From NCBI GenBank assembly GCA_016214145.1, contig JACRPA010000010.1, positions 1 through 64,000 on the forward strand: a stretch of 64,000 nucleotides of DNA, written 5' to 3'. The stretch is from Rhodocyclales bacterium (GTDB lineage Bacteria; Pseudomonadota; Gammaproteobacteria; Burkholderiales; Rhodocyclaceae). The notes beneath the pieces are model-generated. The model was not told the DNA's origin. It ran no database searches and saw nothing but the letters and a program-made list of their open reading frames with translations. Shown here in pieces: positions 48,640-58,091 of this stretch. Position numbers and translations under genes: made by a program. Position 1 is the first letter of the stretch; the number at the start of each line of letters is the position of its first letter.

Positions 48640-49058
48640 CACTTCTCCTCGGTCATGAGCGAGCTCGCGCGCTCGGCGACAATGGGCGGGAAAGGGCAGG
48701 ATTTGCGCGTCTTCGCGTCGAGGCAGACGACGGTGAATTCGCAGGTTGACGCCACCTCGTTCGTCTCGGTGTTGTAGAGCTCGTGGCGGAAGCGCACCAC
48801 CTTTTCGCGCAGCTCCAGCACGCCGGTGCGCACGGCGATGGTGTCGCCCGGATACAGCTCCTTTTTGTAACTGACGTTCTGCTGCACCGCCGCCAGGTTC
48901 ACGGCGCCGCTCCTCAGCAGCGAGGCGGTGAGGCCGAGCGCGGCATAGGTCTGCCACGCCGCGTGGTCGAAGAACTCCAGGTAGGCGCGCACGTTGATGT
49001 GGCCCATGTGGTCGCGCTGCCATTCGTGCACGGTGCCGCGGGCGGTCTCGATCATCAT
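48639..49058 (-). CDS. acyl-CoA thioesterase (4HBT hotdog), tandem paralogue
   Basis: 139 residues starting MMIETARGTVHEWQRDHMGH. It shares the RDHMGHINVRAYLEFFDHAA and YKKELYPGDTIAVRTGVLEL pattern with its neighbour at 48199. The predicted catalytic aspartate of RDHM is present. The ATG overlaps the upstream stop as ATGA. Substrate unknown. Confidence 0.87.
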   Translation of the reverse strand: MMIETARGTVHEWQRDHMGHINVRAYLEFFDHAAWQTYAALGLTASLLRSGAVNLAAVQQNVSYKKELYPGDTIAVRTGVLELREKVVRFRHELYNTETNEVASTCEFTVVCLDAKTRKSCPFPPIVAERASSLMTEEK

Positions 49059-49600
49059 CGCTTGAACTGCTCCAGGTCGAAGATCAGGCAGGTGGTGGTG
49101 CCGTGGGCGTAGAGCTTTCCCGCGGCGTCGTAGATCCTGCCTTCGGCGATGCCGATCTGGCGGCCGACCTGGATGACGGTTCCCTCTGCGCGCACCGGGC
49201 CGACCTTGTCGTTCATGGCGCGCACGAAGTTGATCTTGATTTCCAGGGAGGTGTAGGCCTGGCCGACATCGAGCTGCGACTGCACGGCGCAGGCCATGCA
49301 GGAGTCGAGCAGCGTCGCCTGCCAGCCGCCGTGGATGGTGCCGGCCGGGTTGTAAAAATTCCTGTGCGGATGGCCCTGGAAGACGATGCGCCCCTTTTCC
49401 GCCTCGACGAGAGCGAAGTCGAGCGTGTGGGCGATCGGCGCCGGCGGCAATTCGCCGCGCATCATGCGCTGGAAGAGTTCGAGGCCGCTGCTTTCCCTGA
49501 AGGCCGACATCGGCAGCACGTCGGGAGCCTGCGCCTTGTCGCGCACGGCCTTGGCCGCTTCCAGCCACTCTTTCTGCAAGGCTTCGGTTTCCCGGCTCAT
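49055..49600 (-). CDS. PaaI family hotdog thioesterase
   Basis: 181 residues from the ATG at 49598-49600, which overlaps the isovaleryl-CoA dehydrogenase stop by one base (TAATG). HRNFYNPAGTIHGGWQATLL has the PaaI-type GxxHGG motif, with LDSCMACAVQSQL and YTSLEIKINFVRAM after it. Residues 1-60 are an extra helical part. It may act as an overflow thioesterase for the branched acyl-CoAs. Confidence 0.87.
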   Translation of the reverse strand: MSRETEALQKEWLEAAKAVRDKAQAPDVLPMSAFRESSGLELFQRMMRGELPPAPIAHTLDFALVEAEKGRIVFQGHPHRNFYNPAGTIHGGWQATLLDSCMACAVQSQLDVGQAYTSLEIKINFVRAMNDKVGPVRAEGTVIQVGRQIGIAEGRIYDAAGKLYAHGTTTCLIFDLEQFKR

Positions 49601-50778
49601 TACATTGTCTCGCTGTAGAGTTCGCGGCCGATCAGCATGCGGCGGATCTCGCTCGTTCCTGCTCCAATCTCGTAGAGTTTCGCGTCGCGCCACAGGCGTC
49701 CGGCCGGGTACTCGTTGGTGTAGCCGACGCCGCCGAGGGCCTGGATCGCCTCGCCGGCCATCCAGGTCGCCTTCTCGGCGGAATAGAGGATGGCGCCGGC
49801 GGCATCCTTGCGCAGCGTGCGGGCGTGGTCGCCTCTATCGCAGGCCTTGCCCACGGCGTAGACGTAGGCGCGGCAGGCCTGCCAGGTGCTGTACATGTCG
49901 GCCAGCTTGCCCTGCATGAGCTGGAACTCGCCTATCGCCTGGCCGAACTGCTTGCGCTCGTGCACGAAGGGCAGCACCACGTCCATGCAGGCCGCCATGA
50001 TGCCGAGCGGCCCGCCGGAGAGCACGGCGCGCTCGTAGTCGAGGCCGCTCATCAGCACCCGGGTGCCGGCGCCCTCGCCGCCGAGGACGTTCTCCACCGG
50101 CACTTCGCAGTCGTCGAAGAACAGCGGGTAGGTGTTGGAGCCGCGCATGCCGAGCTTGTCGAGGTGCTGGCCCTTGGAGAAGCCCTTGAAGCCCTTCTCG
50201 ACGATGAAGGCGGTCATGCCCTTGGCGCCGGCCTCGGCATTGGTCTTGGCATAGACGACGAGGGTGTCGGCGTCGCCGCCGTTGGTGATCCACATCTTCG
50301 AACCGTTCAGCACGTAGCGCGCATCTGCCCCGCTTCCCTTCAGGTCGGCGCGCAGCTTCATCGACACCACGTCGGAACCGGCGCCGGGCTCGGACATCGC
50401 CAGCGCGCCGACGTGCTCGCCGGAGATCAGCTTGGGCAGGTATTTCGCCTTCTGCGCGGCGGTGCCGTTGCGGCGGATCTGGTTCACGCAGAGGTTGGAG
50501 TGCGCGCCGTAGGAGAGGCCGACGGAGGCCGAGGCGCGGGAGATCTCCTCCATGGCGACGATGTGGGCGAGGTAGCCCATCTTCGTGCCGCCGTACTCCT
50601 CCTCGGCGGTCATGCCGTGCAGGCCCATCTCGCCCAACTTGCGCCACAGGTCGGCGGGGAACAGGTTGTCGCGATCGATGTCAGCCGCGCGCGGCAGGAT
50701 CTCGTTCTTCGCGAACTCCCAGACGGCGTCGCGCAGCAGGTCGATGTCTTCGCCGAGGTCGAAATTGATGCCGAGCAT
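49600..50778 (-). CDS. liuA: isovaleryl-CoA dehydrogenase
   Basis: 392 residues from [55 protein letters not shown], and [17 protein letters not shown] with the IVD-type catalytic glutamate in helix G are decisive. [20 protein letters not shown] and [20 protein letters not shown] (G in place of E after YEI) agree. It oxidises isovaleryl-CoA to 3-methylcrotonyl-CoA, the first committed step of this operon. Confidence 0.96.
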   Translation of the reverse strand: MLGINFDLGEDIDLLRDAVWEFAKNEILPRAADIDRDNLFPADLWRKLGEMGLHGMTAEEEYGGTKMGYLAHIVAMEEISRASASVGLSYGAHSNLCVNQIRRNGTAAQKAKYLPKLISGEHVGALAMSEPGAGSDVVSMKLRADLKGSGADARYVLNGSKMWITNGGDADTLVVYAKTNAEAGAKGMTAFIVEKGFKGFSKGQHLDKLGMRGSNTYPLFFDDCEVPVENVLGGEGAGTRVLMSGLDYERAVLSGGPLGIMAACMDVVLPFVHERKQFGQAIGEFQLMQGKLADMYSTWQACRAYVYAVGKACDRGDHARTLRKDAAGAILYSAEKATWMAGEAIQALGGVGYTNEYPAGRLWRDAKLYEIGAGTSEIRRMLIGRELYSETM

Positions 50779-50801
50779 AGGGGTCTCCGTGGCGCGGCCG
50801 T

Positions 50802-51269
50802 TCAGGCCTTGCCGTGCATGGTCATGAGAGTTTGCTGCATGGTGGCGCAGTGGGTGGCTTTGCCGTTGCGGATCGCATACACCTCGCCGCGGGTGATGAC
50901 GAGGTTGCGGCCCGACTTCAGCACCTGGCCCTCGGCGACAAGGAGGTCGCCGTCGGCCGGCGCCAGCAGGTTGAGCTTGAATTCGACGGTCAGCACGTCC
51001 GAGCCAGCCGGCATCAGGGTGTAGCCGGCGTAGCCGCCGGCGCTGTCGACGATGGTGCTGGTGATGCCGGCGTGGAAATAGCCGTTCTGCTGGGTCAGGT
51101 CGTCGCGGAAGGGCAGACGGATCTCGCAATGGCCGGGCGCCAGCGCGCCCAGCTCGGCGCCGATCAGGCGCATCACGTTCTGCCGGGCGAAACTGCCGCG
51201 CACCGCGGCCTCCCAGTCCGGGTTGCGCGGCTGGAAAGCATTTTTCGCGGGGCGTGCGGTGTGGGGCAT
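50802..51269 (-). CDS. PaaI family thioesterase, first gene of the leucine operon
   Basis: 155 residues from the ATG at 51267-51269, with GGAGAA upstream. [20 protein letters not shown] holds the hotdog motif (HAG in place of HGG), followed by [20 protein letters not shown]. Directly downstream of the LiuR operators, it begins the operon. The upstream frame runs into the operators and has no domain content. Confidence 0.87.
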   Translation of the reverse strand: MPHTARPAKNAFQPRNPDWEAAVRGSFARQNVMRLIGAELGALAPGHCEIRLPFRDDLTQQNGYFHAGITSTIVDSAGGYAGYTLMPAGSDVLTVEFKLNLLAPADGDLLVAEGQVLKSGRNLVITRGEVYAIRNGKATHCATMQQTLMTMHGKA

Positions 51270-51298
51270 GGCTTCTCCGGTGCTGCACGGCTGGCTAG

Positions 51299-51353
51299 TT
51301 GACGTTGACGTCAACGTCAACATACCGCAGCTTTTACGTTGACGTCAACGTCA
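51299..51353. promoter_or_regulatory. liuR: two LiuR-type palindromic operators
   Basis: The first (51299-51320) is a perfect 22-bp palindrome, left half TTGACGTTGAC. The second (51333-51353) is centred on ACGTTGACGTCAACGT and reaches the liuR stop codon. Both match the TTNACGTNNACGTNAA-like operator of MerR-type LiuR. They lie between liuR and the first operon gene, so they should control the operon and not the regulator's own promoter. Confidence 0.85.
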
Positions 51354-51761
51354 GCGCTTCGCCAAATTTTTTTTCCGGGTGGGAGGGTCCCCGAGCAGCT
51401 CATGGGCGCGGCCCTCCAGGGAGGCGATTTCCGCCAGCACGGCCACGATATCCTCCCGCTGCTGTTCGAGGGCGGCGCGGCGCTGGGCCAGCACGGCCAG
51501 GAACTTTGACAACTGGGTCCGCTGATCCCGCCCCACATCATACAAATCAATGAGTTCCCGGATTTCGGCAAGCGACAGGCCAAGCCGGCGGCCGCGCAGG
51601 GTCAGCTTCAGGCGGGTGCGGTCGCGCTTGGTATAGACGCGGCTCTGGCCGGCGCGCTCGGGGCTGATCAGGCCCTGGTCCTCGTAATAGCGGATGGCGC
51701 GCGGGGTGAGATCGAATTCGCGCGCCAGCTCGGTGATCGTGAAGGTCTGTTCCCGGGGCAT
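51351..51761 (-). CDS. liuR: MerR family regulator of leucine degradation
   Basis: 136 residues from MPREQTFTITELAREFDLTP. RAIRYYEDQGLISPERAGQS and RVYTKRDRTRLKLTLRGRRL are the MerR DNA-binding half, followed by a dimerisation coiled coil (about 75-120, LAQRRAALEQQREDIVAVLA). The adjacent operators and the isovalerate genes identify it as LiuR. It is transcribed in the same direction as the operon, with the operators in the gap. Confidence 0.93.
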   Translation of the reverse strand: MPREQTFTITELAREFDLTPRAIRYYEDQGLISPERAGQSRVYTKRDRTRLKLTLRGRRLGLSLAEIRELIDLYDVGRDQRTQLSKFLAVLAQRRAALEQQREDIVAVLAEIASLEGRAHELLGDPPTRKKNLAKR

Positions 51762-51812
51762 GTTCAGGTACTGGTGCCAGCTCTTGTCTCTATGGTATAA
51801 AATGTTCGTTTT

Positions 51813-52907
51813 GTGCGCCGCAACAATCCGGCGCAATGGCTTCCCGAGTTAATCACTTTTCCGGCGTTTAATCAATTGAAGCCGTTCGAACCGATCACCT
51901 ACCCTTTCGACCAGCAGCCCGGCGCAGGCGAGACGCTGGAACTCGTCCCCGGCGTGCGCTGGGTGCGCATGTCCCTGCCCTTCGAGCTGAACCACATCAA
52001 CCTGTGGCTGCTGGAGGAAGACGACGGCTGGACCATCGTCGACACCGGCCTCAACCTCGACGACATCAAGGCGAACTGGGAAGCCGTGCTCGCCGCGCAC
52101 TGCCAGGACAAGCCGGTCAAGCGCATCATCGTCACGCACTGCCACCCGGACCACCTCGGCCTCGCGCGCTGGCTCGGCGACAAGCTCAAGGTCGGCATCT
52201 GGATCACCCAGGGCGAGATGCTCAACGCCTACGCCTGGTTCCATCAGTTGCCCAATTTCGACGTCGACGGCATGGTGGGCTTCTTCCGCCGCCACGGCCT
52301 CGACCCGGCCCGCGCCGATACGCTCTTCCATCGCGGCCCGACCTACCGCGGCCGCGTAGACGGCCTGCCGACGGAATATCGCCGTCTCATCGAGGCTGAC
52401 TTTGTGCGCGTCGGCCGGCACGACTGGCGCGTCATCGTCGGCTACGGCCACTCGCCCGAGCATGCCGCGCTCTATTGCGCGGAACTCAATGTGCTGATCT
52501 CCGGCGACATGCTGCTGCCGCGCATCTCCACCAACGTCAGCGCCATGTCCTCCAACCCGGACGGCGATCCGCTCAAGCTGTTCCTCGATTCGGTCGAGCG
52601 ACTGACGGACCTGCCCGACGACACGCTGGTGCTGCCCTCGCACGGCCGGCCCTTCCGCGGCATCCACGCCCGCGCGGCGCAGCTCGCCGAACACCACCGC
52701 GAACGGCTCGAAGCGCTGGTCGCCGCCTGCGACACGCCGAAGAGCGCCTGCGAGCTGATCCCGACGCTGTTCCGGCGCGAACTCGACGCGCACCAGACCA
52801 TGTTTGCCATGGGCGAGTCCATCGCCCACCTGAATTATCTTGAACACGCCGGCCGCCTGCGCCGCACGCAGGACGCCGGCGGCGTGTTCCGTTTCACCGC
52901 CATCTAA
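51813..52907 (+). CDS. MBL-fold metallo-hydrolase with C-terminal helical domain
   Basis: Up to 364 residues from a GTG; the TTG at 51876 (LKPFEPITYPFD) is equally likely, since similar proteins begin near there. Zinc ligands: THCHPDHLG, YGHSPEHAAL, LISGDMLLPRIS and LPSHGRPF. The last 80 residues (RLEALVAACDTPKSACELIP) are a helical tail. It is divergent from liuR and 13 bp upstream of phaC, so it may share an operon with PHA synthase. Substrate unknown. Confidence 0.9.
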   Translation: MRRNNPAQWLPELITFPAFNQLKPFEPITYPFDQQPGAGETLELVPGVRWVRMSLPFELNHINLWLLEEDDGWTIVDTGLNLDDIKANWEAVLAAHCQDKPVKRIIVTHCHPDHLGLARWLGDKLKVGIWITQGEMLNAYAWFHQLPNFDVDGMVGFFRRHGLDPARADTLFHRGPTYRGRVDGLPTEYRRLIEADFVRVGRHDWRVIVGYGHSPEHAALYCAELNVLISGDMLLPRISTNVSAMSSNPDGDPLKLFLDSVERLTDLPDDTLVLPSHGRPFRGIHARAAQLAEHHRERLEALVAACDTPKSACELIPTLFRRELDAHQTMFAMGESIAHLNYLEHAGRLRRTQDAGGVFRFTAI

Positions 52908-52920
52908 AAGGAGAGGTGTG

Positions 52921-54747
52921 ATGTCTGCGCAGCAAGAGGAAGCCCACAAGCCCGCCCTGCCCGACCCGAAGGAAGTCGCCAGGACCTACGCCGAGGTCGC
53001 GCAGCGCGCCTCCAAGCTCATCAACGAACACGTGCAGCGCCAGATGAAGCACGGCGTCGCGGCGCAGACGGACGAGCTGGGCATCGCCCAGGCCTTCATG
53101 GACATGACGGCCAAGCTGCTCGCCAACCCCTTCAAGCTGGCCCAGGCGCAGATGAACCTGGTGTGGGACTACTTCTCCCTGTGGCAGCACTCCATGATGC
53201 GTTTCTCCGGACTGGAGACGCAGCCGGTGGCGGTGCCGAAAAAGGGCGACAGCCGCTTCAAGGACGAGCAGTGGGAAGAGCACTTCCTGTTCGACTTCAT
53301 CAAGCAGTCCTACCTCATCACGGCGCGCCACATCCACGACGTGGTGACCAATGTCGAGGGCCTGCCGATCGAGACGGAGAAGAAGGTGAACTTCTTCACG
53401 CGCCAGTACATCGACGCCCTGTCGCCCTCCAACTTCGCCCTGACCAACCCGGAAGTCTTCCGCGAAACGGTGAAGTCGCACGGCCAGAACCTGCTCAAGG
53501 GCTTCAACAACCTGCTGCGCGACATCGAGGAGGGCGACGGCCAGCTGCGCGTCAAGATGACCGACCCGACTGCCTTCGAGCTGGGCCGCAACGTCGCCGT
53601 CACGCCGGGCAAGGTGGTGTTCCAGAACGAGCTGATCCAGCTGCTGCAGTTCAACCCGACAACCCAGGAACAATACCGCCGGCCGCTGCTCATCATGCCG
53701 CCGTGGATCAACAAGTACTACATCCTCGACCTGCGCCAGTCGAACTCCTTCATCAAGTGGGCCACCGACCAGGGCCACACCGTTTTCGTCATTTCCTGGG
53801 TGAACCCGGACAAGCGCCTCGCCGAGAAGGGCTTCGACGACTACATGACCGAAGGCTCGCTCGCCGCGCTCGACGCCGTCTGCAAACAGACCGGCGAGAA
53901 CGAGGTGAACCTCATCGGCTACTGCCTCGGCGGCACGCTGCTCGGCGCGACGCTGGGCTACAACGCCGTGAAGAAGGACAAGCGCATCGTCTCGGCGACC
54001 TTCTTCGTCGCCCTGCTGGATTTTTCCATCCCGGGCGAACTGGGCGTCTTCATCGACGAGCAGCAGGTCGCCAGCCTGGAGAAGAAGATGCAGGAGCGCG
54101 GCTACCTCGAAGGCTCGGAGATGGGCACCACCTTCAACATGCTGCGCTCGAACGACCTGATCTGGTCTTTCGTGGTGAACAACTACCTGATGGGCAAGGA
54201 GCCCTTCCCCTTCGACCTGCTCTACTGGAACTCCGACTCGACGCGCATGCCGTACAGGATGCACAGCTTCTACCTGCGCAACATGTACATGAAGAACCTG
54301 CTCAAGGAGCCGGGCGGCATCGATATGCTGGGCGTGCCGATCGACATCGGCAAGGTGAAGGTGCCGGCCTACTTCATTTCGTCCATCGAGGACCACATCG
54401 CGCCGTGGAAGAGCACCTACCTCGGCGCCACGCGCCTCGGCGGCCCGGTGCGCTTCGCGCTCGGCGGCTCCGGCCACATCGCCGGCATCGTCAACCCGCC
54501 GGCGGCCAACAAGTACCACTTCTGGACCAACGAGGCGAAATCGCTGCCGGCCACGCCGGACGCGTGGTTCGAGGGCGCGACGCAGCACCCCGGCTCGTGG
54601 TGGACCGACTGGCAGAAATGGATCGGCGGCCTCAACAGCGACGACAAGGTGCCGGCGCGCGACCCCGCCAGGGGCAAGCTGAAGGTCATCGAGGACGCGC
54701 CGGGCTCGTTCGTCAAGTTCCGCCTCGACCTGCAGAAGAAGCGGTGA
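52921..54747 (+). CDS. phaC: class I poly(3-hydroxyalkanoate) synthase
   Basis: 608 residues with a strong AGGAGAGG site. The lipase-like box GYCLGG has the catalytic cysteine C335. SWVNPDKRLAEKGFDDYMTE, SSIEDHIAPWKSTYLGA (catalytic Asp in EDH) and GGSGHIAGIVNPPA (catalytic His) complete the triad. The first 90 residues (YAEVAQRASKLINEHVQRQM) form the helical N-domain. It polymerises 3-hydroxyacyl-CoA. No phaA or phaB follows. Confidence 0.96.
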   Translation: MSAQQEEAHKPALPDPKEVARTYAEVAQRASKLINEHVQRQMKHGVAAQTDELGIAQAFMDMTAKLLANPFKLAQAQMNLVWDYFSLWQHSMMRFSGLETQPVAVPKKGDSRFKDEQWEEHFLFDFIKQSYLITARHIHDVVTNVEGLPIETEKKVNFFTRQYIDALSPSNFALTNPEVFRETVKSHGQNLLKGFNNLLRDIEEGDGQLRVKMTDPTAFELGRNVAVTPGKVVFQNELIQLLQFNPTTQEQYRRPLLIMPPWINKYYILDLRQSNSFIKWATDQGHTVFVISWVNPDKRLAEKGFDDYMTEGSLAALDAVCKQTGENEVNLIGYCLGGTLLGATLGYNAVKKDKRIVSATFFVALLDFSIPGELGVFIDEQQVASLEKKMQERGYLEGSEMGTTFNMLRSNDLIWSFVVNNYLMGKEPFPFDLLYWNSDSTRMPYRMHSFYLRNMYMKNLLKEPGGIDMLGVPIDIGKVKVPAYFISSIEDHIAPWKSTYLGATRLGGPVRFALGGSGHIAGIVNPPAANKYHFWTNEAKSLPATPDAWFEGATQHPGSWWTDWQKWIGGLNSDDKVPARDPARGKLKVIEDAPGSFVKFRLDLQKKR

Positions 54748-54785
54748 CCGGCTGACGCGGTGAAACCGTCACCCCGGAGATAGCC

Positions 54786-55562
54786 ATGCTGGAACTGCTG
54801 GCCGACCCGCAAGCCTGGATAGCGTTCGCCACGCTGACCGTGCTCGAACTGGTGCTGGGCATCGACAACATCATCTTCGTTTCGATACTGGTGGACAAGC
54901 TGCCGGCCGGTCAGCGGGAACTGGCGCGGCGGATCGGCCTGTCCATGGCGATGGTCATGCGCATCGGCCTGCTGCTGGTGCTGTCGTGGGTCGTCGGCCT
55001 CACCGAGCCCTTGTTCGGCGTGCTGAACAAGGGCATCTCGGGCCGGGACCTGATCCTGATCGCGGGAGGCCTGTTTCTGCTGTGGAAGAGCACGGGGGAG
55101 ATACATCAACTGCTCGAAGGCGAAGCGGGGGAGTCTTCAGGCGCGGTCAAGGCGACTTTCGGCGCGGTGATCCTCCAGATCATGGTGATCGACATCGTGT
55201 TCTCCCTCGACTCGATCATCACCGCAGTCGGCATGGTCGACGAGGTCGAGGTCATGATCGCGGCGGTGATCGTGTCGGTGGCGCTGATGATGGCGTTCGC
55301 CGGCGCGATCGGCCGTTTCGTTTCCTCGCATCCGACCCTCAAGATGCTTGCCCTGTCGTTCCTCGTCGTCATCGGGGTCATCCTGATCGCCGAAGGCTTC
55401 GGCCATCACGTTCCCAAGGGATACGTGTACTTCGCGATGGCATTCTCCGCCGCGGTCGAGATGCTCAACATCCGCATGCGGCGGCGCGCCGCCCGGCCGG
55501 TGCGCCTGCATGAGCCTTACGTGGCCAAGGACGGGGACGACAACTCTTCCGGCAGCTTTTAG
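54786..55562 (+). CDS. TerC family integral membrane protein
   Basis: 258 residues with seven hydrophobic segments. ELVLGIDNIIFVSILVDKLP carries the acidic GIDN motif and MVIDIVFSLDSIITAVGMVD the second (VFSLDS), both inside membrane helices. TerC-like proteins are linked to manganese export and metal loading of secreted proteins, or tellurite resistance. The C-terminus is short and charged. Confidence 0.93.
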   Translation: MLELLADPQAWIAFATLTVLELVLGIDNIIFVSILVDKLPAGQRELARRIGLSMAMVMRIGLLLVLSWVVGLTEPLFGVLNKGISGRDLILIAGGLFLLWKSTGEIHQLLEGEAGESSGAVKATFGAVILQIMVIDIVFSLDSIITAVGMVDEVEVMIAAVIVSVALMMAFAGAIGRFVSSHPTLKMLALSFLVVIGVILIAEGFGHHVPKGYVYFAMAFSAAVEMLNIRMRRRAARPVRLHEPYVAKDGDDNSSGSF

Positions 55563-55576
55563 CGCCGTATTGCGGC

Positions 55577-55586
55577 GACTGACTTT
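55577..55586 (+). other. GACTGACTTT decamer
   Basis: Exact copy 15 bp downstream of the TerC-family stop codon, preceded and followed by GGCG/CGCC bases. Confidence 0.7.
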
Positions 55587-55668
55587 TCGCCGGCTCGTCA
55601 GTTCCGTTTTGGTCCGGTCCGGGCGCAAGCCGCCATCGCCCTGGCGAAATGCGCCGCGATGGGTTTGA

Positions 55669-56328
55669 TCAGCCTCCACCCATCACCCCGGCCAGTCCCG
55701 GGATCTCGTCGAGCCGAGCGACAAAATGGTCCGGGGGGGTCGCTGCGAAATCCGCTTCGGAGCACTCGCCGCCGCGGATGATGGCCACCCGCATGCCGAC
55801 CGCCCGCGCAGCCAGCACATCGGCCCGGCTGTCGCCGACGAAGAGCGACTCGTCCGGTGTCGTCTTCAATTCGCCCAGCACGCGCAGTGCGCCCTCCGCA
55901 CGCGGTTTCATGTGAATCACCTCATCGCGGCTGACCACCGGCGACAGCCAGCGATCCAGGCCGAAGCGGGCAAGTGCGGCCGCGAGCGCCGCCCGCCCGA
56001 CATTGCTGACCATGCACGTCCTGACGCCGCTGCCGGACAAGTCGCGCAGCAATGCCGCCGCGCCGGGCCGCGGCGACCAGCGGGTCAGCGCGTCCGCATC
56101 CCAGCGGTCGTAGACGGGATACAGCGCGCGGCGCAGCGCCTCCAGCCGGCCCTGCGGCGCGGCCTGATCGGCCGCCGCGTTCCACAACTCGGCGTAGTTG
56201 CCCGCCGTGGCGTAGCCGTGCGCGGCAAAGGCGCGGCGCAGTTCCGCCTCCGCTTCCGCCAACCGCCATTGGAAATCGACCAGCGTGCCCTCGAAGTCGA
56301 ATACGACCGATCTGATGACACGGCTCAT
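55669..56328 (-). CDS. HAD family hydrolase
   Basis: 219 residues from the ATG at 56326-56328 (GGAG before it). Motif I is VFDFEGTLVDF, with E where HAD phosphatases have D; motif II CMVSNVGR, motif III K in IHMKPRAEGALRV and motif IV FVGDSRADVLAA are present. The D-to-E change at the general acid (DFEGT) is known in a few active HADs but may lower activity. Substrate unknown. It diverges from the RlmN-like gene. Confidence 0.87.
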   Translation of the reverse strand: MSRVIRSVVFDFEGTLVDFQWRLAEAEAELRRAFAAHGYATAGNYAELWNAAADQAAPQGRLEALRRALYPVYDRWDADALTRWSPRPGAAALLRDLSGSGVRTCMVSNVGRAALAAALARFGLDRWLSPVVSRDEVIHMKPRAEGALRVLGELKTTPDESLFVGDSRADVLAARAVGMRVAIIRGGECSEADFAATPPDHFVARLDEIPGLAGVMGGG

Positions 56329-56380
56329 GGCTCCTCCACCCGCATTCGGCACATTGGACAATGCTAGCATTGTGCTTGCC

Positions 56381-57409
56381 ATGAAGATCGACCGCATCCG
56401 ACAGCCCCTGCGCGCGCTCGGCGCCAAGCCCGCTCACGAGGAACTCGTGCTGCGCAACTGGACGCGGGCGCTGCCGCTCGGCAGCGGCCGCAGCCGGCCG
56501 GAGGATTTCTTCCCCCTGCAATTGCGCAGCGCCCTGCCCGCGTTGGCAAGGGAATGGCAGGGGCTCGCGCGCCTGCGCGCCGAATACGCCGGCGAGGACG
56601 GCACCAAGCTGCTGCTCGAACTGGCCGACGGCCAGACGGTGGAGAGCGTGCTGCTGCCGCGCGGCGGCCTCTGCGTCTCCACCCAGGTCGGCTGCGCGGT
56701 CGGCTGCACCTTCTGCATGACCGGCCGCGACGGCCTGCAGCGCCAGCTCGGCAGCGCCGAGATCGTCGCGCAGGTGGCGCTCGCCCGCAGCAAGCGTCCT
56801 GTGAAAAAGGTGGTGTTCATGGGCATGGGCGAGCCGGCCCACAACCTGGACAACGTGCTCGAAGCCATCGAGCTGCTCGGCACGCTGGGCGACATCGGCC
56901 ACAAGAACCTGGTCTTTTCCACCATCGGCGACCGGCGCGTCTTCGAGCGGCTGCCGCAGGGCGGCGTGAAGCCGGCGCTGGCCCTTTCGCTGCACACGAC
57001 GAATGCGGAACTGCGCGCGCGACTCCTGCCGCGCGCGCCGCGCATCGATCCGGCCGAGCTGGTCGAGCTCTGCGACCGCTACTCGCGCGCCACCGGCTAT
57101 CCGATCCAGTACCAGTGGACCCTGCTCGAAGGGGTGAACGACGGTGACGAGGAAGTCGACGGCATCGTCAGGCTCCTCGCCGGGAAATACGCGGTGATGA
57201 ATTTGATCCCCTACAACACGGTGGACGGGCTCGGCTTCAGGCGTCCGGCGCAGGAGCGCGCGGAAGCGATGTCGCTCGCGCTCTACAAGCGCGGCATCCT
57301 CACCAAGCTGCGCCAGTCGGCCGGCCAGGACATCGACGGCGGCTGCGGCCAGTTGCGCGCGCGCACGACCCTGCCGGAACCGCGCAGCGCGATTTCCGTC
57401 AGCCGCTAG
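56381..57409 (+). CDS. RlmN/Cfr-like radical SAM RNA methyltransferase
   Basis: 342 residues from the ATG at 56381. The radical SAM motif is CAVGCTFC (C105, C109, C112) in STQVGCAVGC; MGMGEPAHNLDNV, LALSLHTTN and GGCGQLR (catalytic Cys) follow. It is shorter at the N-terminus than RlmN and lacks the usual LPKKPFRAxQ start, so it may be a paralogue beside a true RlmN elsewhere. Methylation of adenine in rRNA or tRNA is expected. Confidence 0.88.
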   Translation: MKIDRIRQPLRALGAKPAHEELVLRNWTRALPLGSGRSRPEDFFPLQLRSALPALAREWQGLARLRAEYAGEDGTKLLLELADGQTVESVLLPRGGLCVSTQVGCAVGCTFCMTGRDGLQRQLGSAEIVAQVALARSKRPVKKVVFMGMGEPAHNLDNVLEAIELLGTLGDIGHKNLVFSTIGDRRVFERLPQGGVKPALALSLHTTNAELRARLLPRAPRIDPAELVELCDRYSRATGYPIQYQWTLLEGVNDGDEEVDGIVRLLAGKYAVMNLIPYNTVDGLGFRRPAQERAEAMSLALYKRGILTKLRQSAGQDIDGGCGQLRARTTLPEPRSAISVSR

Positions 57410-58091
57410 CGGCTGCCCCCCAGGCGCGCGGGCGCGCCGCGCGGCGGTAGTGCAGCAGGCGCCCCCGGTAGGGGCTGCCGTCATGCAGCGGCGCATCGAT
57501 CTGCCTTTCGCTCAGTCCGAAGCCGAGGCGCGCCATGCAGCGATTGAAGGCGATGCGGTTGCCGCGGTTGGGGTCGACGATCAGCACCTCCGAACTCCAT
57601 GCGGCATGCCGCTCGATGAAGGCCGCCAGCAGTTGCGGCAGTCCCGGCTCGTAGAGAACGTCGCTGCCGATGATCAGGTCGAACTCGCCCAGCGCCTGAT
57701 TGGCGCGCGCCCAGTCGCCGGGCAGGTACTTCATGGCCGGCAACTTGTTCAGGAGCAGGTTCTCCTGCAGGAAGGCTTCCGCCAGGGGATGGCAATCGCT
57801 GGCCGTGATGTCGCCGCCGCGGCGATGGACGACCAGGCTGGCGAGCCCGAGGCCGCAGCCGATCTCCAGCACGCGGCGCGATCCGATCTCCCATGCCTGC
57901 ATCAGATCGGCGAGCTTTTCCGCCGACGGCCAGAGCTGGCCGAACAGGGGCCAGCTGGCCGGGGAAATGCCCGCCGCCCTGGCTTCGCCGAGCGGATCGG
58001 CATATTGCTGCCGATCCAGCAGCGAGCGGATGTCCATGTCGTCGCTGCCGGCGACGCCGACGCGCTGAAACTTCACTTGATAGCCGGGCAT
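57399..58091 (-). CDS. class I SAM-dependent methyltransferase (METTL21/ETFB-KMT-like)
   Basis: 230 residues. WPSAEKLADLMQAWE, then motif I VLEIGCGLGLASLVVHRRGG, TASDCHPLAEAFLQENLLLN and IIGSDVLYEPGLPQLLAAFI. The WPS...L...GxxVLEIGCGLG and DVLYE pattern is that of the lysine protein methyltransferase group. Target unknown. It overlaps the RlmN-like 3' end on the opposite strand by 11 bp. Confidence 0.87.
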   Translation of the reverse strand: MPGYQVKFQRVGVAGSDDMDIRSLLDRQQYADPLGEARAAGISPASWPLFGQLWPSAEKLADLMQAWEIGSRRVLEIGCGLGLASLVVHRRGGDITASDCHPLAEAFLQENLLLNKLPAMKYLPGDWARANQALGEFDLIIGSDVLYEPGLPQLLAAFIERHAAWSSEVLIVDPNRGNRIAFNRCMARLGFGLSERQIDAPLHDGSPYRGRLLHYRRAARPRAWGAAASG

